Assembly: GCF_000519305.1 (NCBI RefSeq)
Contig: NZ_JAFG01000004.1
Span: 726,222-790,221 of the forward strand
DNA: 64,000 nt
Origin: Mesorhizobium ciceri WSM4083
GTDB lineage: Bacteria > Pseudomonadota > Alphaproteobacteria > Rhizobiales > Rhizobiaceae
Direction: 5' to 3'
How positions within the stretch are numbered: the first letter of the stretch is position 1; each line of letters starts with the position of its first letter. The position numbers were made by a program, and so were the translations under genes. The notes beneath the pieces are model-generated. The model saw only the letters and a list, made by a program, of their open reading frames with translations. It had not been told where the DNA came from and made no database searches. This document shows, in pieces, positions 42,688 through 49,848 of the stretch.

Positions 42688-43854
42688 TTAACGCGTCGGG
42701 TTCGCCGCGAACAAAGCTTGCTGGCGGGCCAATTCGTCGGCGACGGGCTTGCGGACGTGTCGGCTGCCGTCCGCCTGGACGACTGAAAACAATCCCACCT
42801 CCGCATGCCGCGAATTGTCCCAGCCCGGATAGGCGGTTACCGGGTAAAGGCAAATACCTTCGATCGGGGCGTTGAGGCTTTCTGCGGCACGCACCTCGTC
42901 GCAGACATAGTGGAGCCAAGCCGGCCCGCCAGACCCCTCGGAGCCGGTCTCGGCTATGAACATCGGCTTGCCGTATCGATGCGCGACCTCGATCAGCATC
43001 TCGGATAGGGCACGGTACTCGTGGTGCCCCATGGGAATCGTCGGCCCTTTGAGGTACCACTGATTGTGTGGGTAAAAATTCAGGCCAACGACATCGACAA
43101 CATCGTCGCTGCCCCCCAACTCAGGCTCTGCCCGGCCCAGCAGCATGTCGTAAGCTTCGAACTGTCCGAGACGGGCATTTTCGGCCCGGCGCCGTTCGGC
43201 CCGCGTTCGGTCGCGAGGGGCAATGTGGATAAGCGGCTCGGCCCAGACAAATCTGCAATCGGGATCGACCTCCCGCATCGCGCGAACGCCGGCTATTGCT
43301 GCTTTCACGAGGTGCCGCTTGAACCATCCCCGCTTCTTCGGGCCGACGCGCGGGAAATAGCCGACCTCAACAGCCCAGGCGAAAAACGAAATTTCGTTGA
43401 TCGGGCACAATAGAGGCGCTGTACCGGCGATTGAACGATGAACCCTCACAGCTTCCGCGGCGAACGTGGCATAGGCATCGATGAAATGCATCGACCCCTG
43501 ATCAACGTGGTCTGGAGATCCGTAGTGGAAGATGTCCCAGATGACCTGGACACCTGCCGATTGTGCTGCTTCGACCATCGGCGTCCAGCTTGACCAGTCA
43601 TAGTTTCCAGGAGCGGTTTCGATGAGGTGCCAGCGCAAACCGTCGCGGATGGTCCGAAGACCGAGTTCGGCGCAACCGCGGTAGTCGCCCAGGGCATGCA
43701 AATAATGCGACGTCGCGCGGATAAGATCGAGGCGAACGCCGTCCTTGCGCCGGTGCGACGAGCACTCGAAGCCAGCCATGAAAAAACTGGCGAACGGCGA
43801 CGTGCCCGCAATCGAAGTCACCTCATTGCCTGTGCTGTGTCCTGCTTCGCTCAT
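42688..43854 (-). CDS. TIM-barrel glycoside hydrolase (GH1/GH5 superfamily)
   Basis: 388 residues of the (beta/alpha)8 glycosidase clan A. Acid/base glutamate in LCPINEISFFAWA (NE motif after strand 4) and nucleophile in MFIAETGSEGSGGP (strand 7). LRTIRDGLRWHLIETAPGNY and VIWDIFHYGSPDHVD resemble the first strands of GH1-like proteins. No signal peptide, so it may act in the cytosol. AAGGAGA precedes the ATG at 43854. It converges on glf and has an EcfG-type site upstream; it may trim or recycle the same glycan. Confidence 0.85.
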   Translation of the reverse strand: MSEAGHSTGNEVTSIAGTSPFASFFMAGFECSSHRRKDGVRLDLIRATSHYLHALGDYRGCAELGLRTIRDGLRWHLIETAPGNYDWSSWTPMVEAAQSAGVQVIWDIFHYGSPDHVDQGSMHFIDAYATFAAEAVRVHRSIAGTAPLLCPINEISFFAWAVEVGYFPRVGPKKRGWFKRHLVKAAIAGVRAMREVDPDCRFVWAEPLIHIAPRDRTRAERRRAENARLGQFEAYDMLLGRAEPELGGSDDVVDVVGLNFYPHNQWYLKGPTIPMGHHEYRALSEMLIEVAHRYGKPMFIAETGSEGSGGPAWLHYVCDEVRAAESLNAPIEGICLYPVTAYPGWDNSRHAEVGLFSVVQADGSRHVRKPVADELARQQALFAANPTR

Positions 43855-43986
43855 GCGAAGTCTCCTTGGGGCATTTGGGCTCAATCTCGGCTGCCGAATG
43901 CAGATCGGGAACAGCCAGAGCAATCCGGCAGCCGTCTCTCATCCGCCAGGCTGCACATTCGTCCTGTGCTTAACGGGATGGTTCCA

Positions 43987-44011
43987 AACCGGATGATCGA
44001 GCCTTTGTTCC
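43987..44011 (-). promoter_or_regulatory. Putative EcfG promoter facing the glycosidase gene
   Basis: GGAAC (44011-44007) and GTT (43989-43987) on the minus strand, 17-base spacer; leader of about 125 bases to 43854. The region between has no other recognised feature. Confidence 0.45.
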
Positions 44012-44257
44012 CGATCGAACCACCGGAGGGCAGACAGCAGCCAGGGAAGAAGCTGCGCAAGGCAAGTCGGGGGCGAGGCACACAGCCGTCATCGGATCTT
44101 CCAACCCTACGACGAAGGCTGGGAACAGTACGTTCAAATTTCGACTTTCCAACATCGATCATGCAGGCGAGAGGGACGCGGCGACATCGCCTGGAGTATC
44201 GCGTGAAGCCGCTCCGTCGATCTTTGCCGGCAGAGCGCGGGCCATTCACCTCAAGCG

Positions 44258-44282
44258 GGAACATTGGCTAGGTCAGCAAGTT
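44258..44282 (+). promoter_or_regulatory. Putative EcfG promoter
   Basis: GGAAC (44258-44262), 17 bases, GTT (44280-44282), oriented towards the weakly supported frame at 44321. Divergent from the site at 43987-44011. Confidence 0.45.
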
Positions 44283-44320
44283 TGATCGCCATAGCAATGA
44301 GCCGCAGGGCAGGCGCGCAG

Positions 44321-44701
44321 ATGAGACATCTGGTCAAAGATTTCCTGATCGAGATCGCTGAAATCTTTCCGGCGATGGCTCAAAAGGGCGACAATTCGGC
44401 GGAAGCACTGCCCGTCCATGCGCCGAACTTCCCCCACGATCTGGAGCCGGTTATCCGGGCAGACCCTTCCTACGAGGTGCCATCGCCACGCGTCGACGAT
44501 CGGCATAAATCAGTCGCAGTTCCGAGCGAGCCGCAAGCTGTATGGAGGGATACAACGCCGGCTCGGATGATCTTACCTTTGCCAGTCACTGTAGATGAAG
44601 GCGCGGTCAAGGCTCACGCCTCTGACGGTCACCACGCACGGCATCGAGTGCCGAGCGAACGGCTTCAACGTTTGAGGCGCGGCGCTGGAGTTACGGCCTG
44701 A
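44321..44701 (+). CDS. Hypothetical protein behind a stress-type promoter
   Basis: A 126-residue frame starting MRHLVKDFLIEIAEIFPAMA, with no recognised domain; the rest is polar and rich in P, R and H. It is included because an exact EcfG-type site ends about 40 bases upstream and an AGGGCAGG stretch precedes this ATG. An ATG at 44297 would lengthen it by eight residues. The composition of the second half is not convincing, and the real gene could be shorter or absent. Confidence 0.35.
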   Translation: MRHLVKDFLIEIAEIFPAMAQKGDNSAEALPVHAPNFPHDLEPVIRADPSYEVPSPRVDDRHKSVAVPSEPQAVWRDTTPARMILPLPVTVDEGAVKAHASDGHHARHRVPSERLQRLRRGAGVTA

Positions 44702-45277
44702 AGATCGACGGCAGTTGGCCCTGCGCCTCTTTATCGCGCCATCGCTTCGGCCCGCCTCCGACGCTACGCGGCACAGTCACGCGTGAGCCGACCCGTACCC
44801 ACGGTCAATCTCTTCTCCCAAAAAGGCCGCGCGATGGAGGGACCAATAGCGCGGCCCGGCTGACTTGTGACAGCCGTCGTCGGATGCCAGTGACAACATC
44901 CGAGCATGAACTCAACTATTCGAAACAGCTAATGTTCCCTTGGAATCTGTCCCAGGCGGCGACCAGCAGCAGGTCCCTTAGACGGTCCTGTGCTGGCGAA
45001 TGAGATGGTCCAGCTATAAGGTCCGCGGCTCACAGCCTACACCCCGCAGCATGTCTTTAAAATAGATTCATCGGGGTGCGCTCCGGAGTACTGGAACAGC
45101 CACATCAGACGGGGCCCGGGCTCGGCGTCGACGCTGCCTTCTGAAAGCGCGCGATAGCAGGAGCAGTCCCGTTGGGGCGGAAGCATGTTCTTCGCTCACA
45201 GCCGGCGGAGTCCAGAAACTACCGCCGCGAGAGCAATAATAACTTTCAGTCAAGTTCGTGTGACCGGCAGAAGCATT
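44702..45277. other. Intergenic region, no gene seen
   Basis: About 575 bases without a frame I can support on either strand. No clear terminator or repeat. Confidence 0.5.
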
Positions 45278-45451
45278 CTAATGCCTCTCTTTCAAAAATC
45301 GGGCTTCACGAAGCAGCGAATTCCAATCCGTGCCGATAAGCTTGATCAGACCGCGCGCATCCGGCTCTGAAATACCGACTTCTTCAGCCAGACGTCGGGC
45401 AAGCAATTGCTGATTGCCCTTGTCCACACGGCCATCGCCATCCTTTTTCAT
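45278..45451 (-). CDS. 57-residue small protein, family A (paralog at 48390)
   Basis: Encodes a soluble helical protein starting MKKDGDGRVDKGNQQLLARR. An AAAGGAGGAA ribosome binding site sits directly before the ATG. Its second half (LAEEVGISEPDARGLIKLIG, then TDWNSLLREARFLK) matches the 58-residue protein at 48390 in pattern: E-x-x-G/E-I-x-P-x-x-A-R-x-L-x-x-x-x-G-x-DW-x-x-L-x-x-EA-x-x-LK. It resembles the DUF3606 type of small protein. A near-consensus stress promoter (GAAAC-N17-GTT, 45497-45473) is upstream. Function unknown. Confidence 0.75.
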   Translation of the reverse strand: MKKDGDGRVDKGNQQLLARRLAEEVGISEPDARGLIKLIGTDWNSLLREARFLKERH

Positions 45452-45920
45452 CGGTTCCTCCTTTGGGAAGCCAACTTACGGAATGACCTTTCGTTTCACG
45501 AAATAAGAAAAAAGCCCGCGTCCGATTCGCGGCAGCGAGGACAGCGCGACTCGCTAGGGACTGTCACAGGCAGTGCAGAGCAGGTGCCACATGGAGCGAA
45601 CCAACACGGCACACCTTCGATAACGTACGCAAACCGGTCCCAACCGAACGTGCGCGAAACCCGTGCAAGCCGCGCCGAACGCCCCGCAGTCCCTCAGAAT
45701 TAGTGGAGATAGGCATCTGTGGTTTTGGGACGTGGGCGGTCAGACGGGCCCTCCTTATCCCCATGTTGAAGAAATGCTTCGGTCCGGGGCCGCCACGGTC
45801 CTCAACCGTAGCGCCTATGACGCCAAGAATAGGCATTCAAGGGCCGCTATAGGAGATTGTCCGATGGCGCGCGATCGCTCGGATCAAATAACTGCGGGAA
45901 CGCGGCCGTATCTTCTTTGA
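45452..45920. other. Intergenic region, no gene seen
   Basis: About 470 bases. Apart from the near-consensus promoter for the small protein gene (45473-45497), nothing could be supported; short frames lack ribosome binding sites. Confidence 0.5.
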
Positions 45921-46418
45921 TCACTGCCTGATGAACATGCCCGTATAGGTCTGGCCGGCGAGCGTATGGGTTGCGGTCAGCGTACCGTCGGGCATCATCA
46001 TAAAACTGACGTCCGCGCCATTCGGGAGGCGCCTCAGCTTCAACATAGTCCCTACAATTTTTCCTTCGCCTGCGGCCTCACCCGGATTGTCATCGCTCAG
46101 AATTCCCCACGCGTAGGTTACGGTCACCTTTCCGTTTGAAGAAACAGATTGAACAGACAGTTTACCTTCATATGTGCCTTCCAATCGTCCGGCCCAATTG
46201 CCCGAAAAAGCAGCGTACTTTGTTGGAACGCCCTTTGAAGGAGGAGTGATCGTCACGGATTGATCCATTATTGCCGGGCCAGGGGGAACAACGGCAGGAT
46301 CCAAGGCGGATTGGGAGGGAATGGTGGCAGGTTCGATAGCGGCGGATTGCGGCGGTTCAGGAGCCGATTGGCACGCGGGTAGGGCAAGTGCTGCGAAGGC
46401 CAGTACAAGGTTCCGCAT
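45921..46418 (-). CDS. Putative outer-membrane lipoprotein
   Basis: 165 residues with a lipoprotein signal (MRNLVLAFAALALPAC, lipidated cysteine 16), then a Pro/Ala-rich linker and a small beta-rich domain (YAAFSGNWAGRLEGTYEGKL, KVTVTYAWGIL, and MMMPDGTLTATHTLAGQTYT), perhaps a lipocalin-like or META-like barrel. GGAGA precedes the ATG at 46418; the longer open frame upstream lacks support. No enzyme motif; function unknown. Confidence 0.78.
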   Translation of the reverse strand: MRNLVLAFAALALPACQSAPEPPQSAAIEPATIPSQSALDPAVVPPGPAIMDQSVTITPPSKGVPTKYAAFSGNWAGRLEGTYEGKLSVQSVSSNGKVTVTYAWGILSDDNPGEAAGEGKIVGTMLKLRRLPNGADVSFMMMPDGTLTATHTLAGQTYTGMFIRQ

Positions 46419-47055
46419 CAATTTCTCCACATCGTGTCCGACGGACAGATCCGAAAGCCCACTGATCGGCAGAAAGTTCCATTCCCACCAGGCCGGATCT
46501 TTGGAGACGCCTGATGGACCCGAGAGTGGCCCTAATAGATAGCCGCTCGTCAACCGTGTAGCGACATTGCGCAGCCGGACCTCAAGTGGGCTCGTTGAGA
46601 CGCCCATGGTCGAACGCGAGGCGCACTGCGCTTGATCTAGTGTTGGTATCTGGCTCTGAAACAACTTGGTCCGGGAATGTTGGGGCTGTCGTGACTGCCT
46701 TCTTCGCAAATCTGACCGGCGTCCATGAAGATAGCGCGGCAGGCCACAGCACGTGCAAAGCCAGATTCTCGCTTCAAGTGAGACGCCTTTGCCTGAGTCC
46801 TGGCCGGAGCCATCTGGCCCCTCATCGGGTGAGATTGCAGCGTCAAGCCTTGGCGGATCAACCACCTCATGTGATGTGGCAGCGACAATTGCGAGCGCAG
46901 CCTATGTCACAGGTTAATGCGCTACCTGAGGGGCTCGATTATGGGTATGCAGCATTCCTGTGCCGCCGTGCACTGAGATCCCGGCCAAGGACCTGCCTCG
47001 GCATCCTGAATTCCCAGCTCCCGACCAGCAGTCGGGCGCCTCGTTACGGCTATCC
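46419..47055. other. Intergenic region, no gene seen
   Basis: About 640 bases. A long open frame on the plus strand (46586-47086) has no ribosome binding site and an Arg/Leu/Ser composition typical of a non-coding frame in GC-rich DNA. A GGAAC motif facing the lipoprotein gene (46476-46480) lacks a proper GTT partner. Confidence 0.5.
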
Positions 47056-47080
47056 GGAACTTTTGAAGCGGATGCAAGTT
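47056..47080 (+). promoter_or_regulatory. Putative EcfG promoter of the Crp/Fnr-type regulator
   Basis: GGAAC (47056-47060), 17 bases, GTT (47078-47080). The predicted transcript would start near 47087, leaving about 25 bases to the TTG start at 47111. Confidence 0.55.
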
Positions 47081-47110
47081 CGATAACCAACGTCAGCTAG
47101 GTAGCCAACT

Positions 47111-47845
47111 TTGTCACCCACTTCATCCTTGGATGTCCTTATCCGCAAGCTCCAGAGCATCTCGGATCTCCGAGAGGGCGATATTGATGTTTTGAAAGGC
47201 ATCCAAATTCAGGAGAAGGATTTTTTTGCCAATTACGACTTGGTGAGTGAGGGTGACCGCCCTGTCAATTCGTTCGTGGTTTTGGATGGCCTGCTCGGTT
47301 CCACCAAACTTACCGGCGATGGCAAACGGCAGATTACATCCTTCTTTGTGGCTGGGGATATTCCTGATCTGCACGGACTGCATCTGTCAGTCATGGATTG
47401 CAATTTTACGACGCTGACAGCAGCCAGACTGGGCTTCATGCGACATGACGCTCTTCGCGCCATTTGTGAACAGCATCCCCGAATCGCGACGGCTTTTTGG
47501 CGCTCGACGCTGATCGATGCAGCGATTTACAGGGAATGGGTAACGAATGTGGGAAGACGCGAGGCCTATACGCGCATGGCTCACATTTTGTGCGAACTGA
47601 TTTTTCGCTTGCGCTCGGTTGGACGTATCCAGGATCACGTCGCGGATCTTCCCATCACCCAGGCAGCACTTGGCGATGCATTGGGCTTGTCTACAGTCCA
47701 CGTCAACCGAATGCTTCAGGAACTTCGACGCAGGGGCCTCATCGCCACAAAGGGCTCAAGGGTGCATGCTCTTGATTGGCCTGGCCTCACTCGTGCAGGT
47801 GATTTCGACACGACCTACCTGCACCAAAGGAACCCCGCAGCTTAG
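47111..47845 (+). CDS. Crp/Fnr-family transcriptional regulator
   Basis: 244 residues: N-terminal cyclic-nucleotide-binding-like beta-barrel (NYDLVSEGDRPVNSFVVLDG, GKRQITSFFVAGDIPDLHGL), dimerisation helix, and a C-terminal winged helix (LPITQAALGDALGLSTVHVN followed by RMLQELRRRGLI). No N-terminal cysteine cluster for an iron-sulfur centre and no clear cAMP-binding RxS motif, so the signal is unknown. The start is TTG at 47111, since no ATG precedes the barrel; AGGT about 10 bases upstream is weak. Probably one transcript with the DUF6894-like gene 19 bases downstream. Confidence 0.88.
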   Translation: MSPTSSLDVLIRKLQSISDLREGDIDVLKGIQIQEKDFFANYDLVSEGDRPVNSFVVLDGLLGSTKLTGDGKRQITSFFVAGDIPDLHGLHLSVMDCNFTTLTAARLGFMRHDALRAICEQHPRIATAFWRSTLIDAAIYREWVTNVGRREAYTRMAHILCELIFRLRSVGRIQDHVADLPITQAALGDALGLSTVHVNRMLQELRRRGLIATKGSRVHALDWPGLTRAGDFDTTYLHQRNPAA

Positions 47846-47864
47846 TGGTGACGGAAGCTTTCGG

Positions 47865-48101
47865 ATGGCACGATTTTTCTTTGATAGTGGCGATCACGAT
47901 GTGGTCATCGAGGACGAAATCGGCATCGAATGTGCCGGTCTAGAGGAGGTGCGCCGCGCGGGCTTCGAAGGCCTTATCGACCTTACGAGAGATACACTGA
48001 CCGAGGTGGACGGGCAGCAAGTATTTGTTGAAGTGCGGAACGAAAACGGCGACAGGATTCTGAGGCTGAGCATCTCGCTTCAGATCGAGTTGATGAGATA
48101 A
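47865..48101 (+). CDS. DUF6894-like small protein
   Basis: 78 residues beginning MARFFFDSGDHDVVIEDEIG, with the pattern of the DUF6894 family (R-[FY]-F-F-D ... D-x-x-G ... EEVRRAGFEGLIDLTRD ... VEVRNENGDRILRLSISL). These small Rhizobiales proteins have no known function; many occur in several copies per genome, and another lies at 48842. The ATG at 47865 is the only one consistent with the family start. Confidence 0.85.
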   Translation: MARFFFDSGDHDVVIEDEIGIECAGLEEVRRAGFEGLIDLTRDTLTEVDGQQVFVEVRNENGDRILRLSISLQIELMR

Positions 48102-48336
48102 CCTGCGATAGGACTTGCTGCGACAGAATGCTGCCGAGCGCCGGCACATCAAATGGAGCGGCGACGAAACCGAACGCCGCGTGGTCGGACTATCGCACGA
48201 AGATGCCGCCGCCATTTGCGACCAGCTCGGGTTCTCCACATTGGAGAAATCGGAAAACCACAGCAGAAGGCCATGCCCGCCTCATTGGCGCAATCCGACT
48301 GATTTAATCGATGTCGCGATTTTTGTTTGAAGTTCT

Positions 48337-48361
48337 GGAACGCCCACTCTCAGCGCTCGTT
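48337..48361 (+). promoter_or_regulatory. Putative EcfG promoter
   Basis: GGAAC (48337-48341), 16 bases, CGTT (48358-48361): the full consensus. Transcription from it rules out the ATG at 48327 and makes 48390 the likely start of the small gene downstream. Confidence 0.65.
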
Positions 48362-48389
48362 CATGTTGTCTCACCAGAGGGTCGTCGAA

Positions 48390-48566
48390 ATGCAACGAAA
48401 AGCGAACGATGCAAGCCGGGTTGCGAAAGGCCAGGAACTTGAGGTCGAACATCTGGTCGAGCTCACGGAAATTGACCCCAAGCAGGCACGAACGCTGCTT
48501 CGCAAGCATGGCGCCGATTGGCCGAAGCTTAAAGACGAGGCGGAAGCTCTGAAGAAGGAAGACTAA
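48390..48566 (+). CDS. 58-residue small protein, family A (paralog at 45278)
   Basis: Soluble helical protein; the core LVELTEIDPKQARTLLRKHG then ADWPKLKDEAEALKK aligns with the 57-residue protein at 45278 (A-R-x-L ... G-x-DW ... L-x-x-EA-x-x-LK). The ATG at 48390 is chosen over ATGs at 48327 and 48363 because of the promoter at 48337-48361 and an AGAGGG about 12 bases upstream. Function unknown; stress regulation likely. Confidence 0.75.
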   Translation: MQRKANDASRVAKGQELEVEHLVELTEIDPKQARTLLRKHGADWPKLKDEAEALKKED

Positions 48567-48569
48567 TCG

Positions 48570-48758
48570 TCACCTTCCGAGCGGTTGGCGAGAAAGCTGT
48601 TCTAGCTCATCCTCATCCGTGACCCCAGCCTGGTAGTAAGCCAGGATACGTGATGCGCGCCGCTCCTTCTCGGTTGCGGTTTCGTTTTTGATTTTGCTGC
48701 GTGCGAAGACGCGACTGAGCAGGGCAAGTTCTGATGGGGTGAAGGCGTCTCTATGCAT
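48570..48758 (-). CDS. Small hypothetical protein (62 residues)
   Basis: 62 residues, charged and helical: MHRDAFTPSELALLSRVFAR at the start, then ERRASRILAYYQAGVTDEDE. GGGAG lies 10 bases before the ATG. It converges on the small family A gene with three bases between stop codons. I know similar small proteins from Rhizobiales but no function. Confidence 0.75.
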   Translation of the reverse strand: MHRDAFTPSELALLSRVFARSKIKNETATEKERRASRILAYYQAGVTDEDELEQLSRQPLGR

Positions 48759-48841
48759 CTCGTCTCAACTCCCGCGCGCCCGTCTCGAGAGGGTCGAGGC
48801 GGGCTGAAGCTGTGTTGCAGCCTCTGCGCGTCTTTCGGACA

Positions 48842-49207
48842 CTAAACAAAAGGCCGTCCGCACGAGCCAGAAACGGGCGGCCGCAACATCTGGCTCGATG
48901 GCGACAGCGGAGAAACCCGGCTCCAACCCGATCGCAAGACGCCTGGCTCCTCTGTTCCCTTGAACTCTTCCGTATCCTTGGGCGCGGCGACCAGATCCTG
49001 GAATCCAAGAGTGGCGACGAGATAGCCTGCTTCGTCGTAAACCTTCGTCACCCAACTGGTCGGGTCCACGCCATCGACAATTCCGTCGAGCATGGCCTCC
49101 TTGGCTGCACGCTTCGCCTCCCTGACAGCCTCGTCTCGATCAGCCATATCGGCAAAGATTGCAGGCTGGGACATGCCTTCGATAAACTCGAAGCGAAATT
49201 TCGGCAT
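48842..49207 (-). CDS. DUF6894-like protein with C-terminal extension
   Basis: 121 residues. The first 75 fit the DUF6894-like pattern (MPKFRFEFIEGMSQPAIFAD, DEAVREAKRAAKEAMLDGIV, VYDEAGYLVATLGFQDLV). The final 45 residues, rich in S, P and R, are not found in typical members and may reflect loss of the normal stop. TGGAGCG lies 6-12 bases before the ATG. Function unknown. Confidence 0.75.
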   Translation of the reverse strand: MPKFRFEFIEGMSQPAIFADMADRDEAVREAKRAAKEAMLDGIVDGVDPTSWVTKVYDEAGYLVATLGFQDLVAAPKDTEEFKGTEEPGVLRSGWSRVSPLSPSSQMLRPPVSGSCGRPFV

Positions 49208-49318
49208 CGGTCGCTCCAGTCATTGTGCCAGCGCATCGGACATTTCTGGCAGGTTTGACGCTCAACGCGGCGGTTTCGAAAAGGATGCAGCGGGTTGATT
49301 GCGCGTGATCGTCAAACC

Positions 49319-49567
49319 TCAGGCAGCGTTGCTGTCTCCCATCTCCCAGTCGCCTTGCCAACGTGCGCGCACGGCAATCATCAGCGAGGCGGCTTCCGTC
49401 ATTCCTGTTTCAAACAGCCTGATGAGCTCTTTCGCTACGGCGTTGGCCGCCGCCGTGTCGGGCAAGATAGCAAATTCCTGGCACAGCGCGTCGAACGCGT
49501 CGCGAAGGATGTTCAGGTCACTGGGGTAGAGAGCTTCCGTATTCGTGCGGGTTGGTCGGCTAAGCAT
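49319..49567 (-). CDS. Small hypothetical protein (82 residues)
   Basis: 82 residues of the type LNILRDAFDALCQEFAILPD then AANAVAKELIRLFETGMTEA, ending near ARWQGDWEMG. This is a helical small protein I associate with Rhizobiales genomes. AGGAGCG precedes the ATG at 49567. No stress-type promoter found immediately upstream. Function unknown. Confidence 0.78.
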   Translation of the reverse strand: MLSRPTRTNTEALYPSDLNILRDAFDALCQEFAILPDTAAANAVAKELIRLFETGMTEAASLMIAVRARWQGDWEMGDSNAA

Positions 49568-49848
49568 CAGGCGCTCCTATTCGGCTATAGTGGGATTGCT
49601 CCCAAGCAGCGGCGCCCGTTACACAGCCGCTGACAGACAATGGCTTTATGCGGCACAGCCCAGCAAGTGTCATTAAACTATGATGCATGCGCGTCGTTCG
49701 CCCGTTGAGGGCGCATATGGAGTTGTCCTTCGCTGATCGTGACGCAAGTTCTTCGCAATGCGTCGGCGGCCTAGCCCGACCGATTGTCCGGCGCCTGGAA
49801 CTCTTCGCGACTGACGGCATTATCTAGTCCGACCGAACCGGGGGCGAA

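Noticed and set aside
45473..45497. GAAAC-N17-GTT before the 57-residue protein gene
   Set aside because: Mismatch in the -35 element; mentioned in the gene entry but not counted among the exact sites.
46456..46480. GGAAC facing the lipoprotein gene
   Set aside because: At 17 bases the partner triplet is GCT instead of GTT; one mismatch in the key element, not counted as a promoter.
46586..47086. Plus-strand open frame of 166 residues before the Crp/Fnr gene
   Set aside because: Composition typical of a non-coding frame, no ribosome binding site, and the stress promoter at 47056-47080 lies inside it.
48115..48330. Plus-strand frame with an internal stretch that looks protein-like (RRHIKWSGDETERR)
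   Set aside because: The only start is a TTG with no ribosome binding site and the second half has no protein-like pattern; could be a gene fragment, but unsupported.
49797..49821. GGAAC-N17-ATT before the hybrid kinase
   Set aside because: Mismatch in the -10 element; suggestive only.
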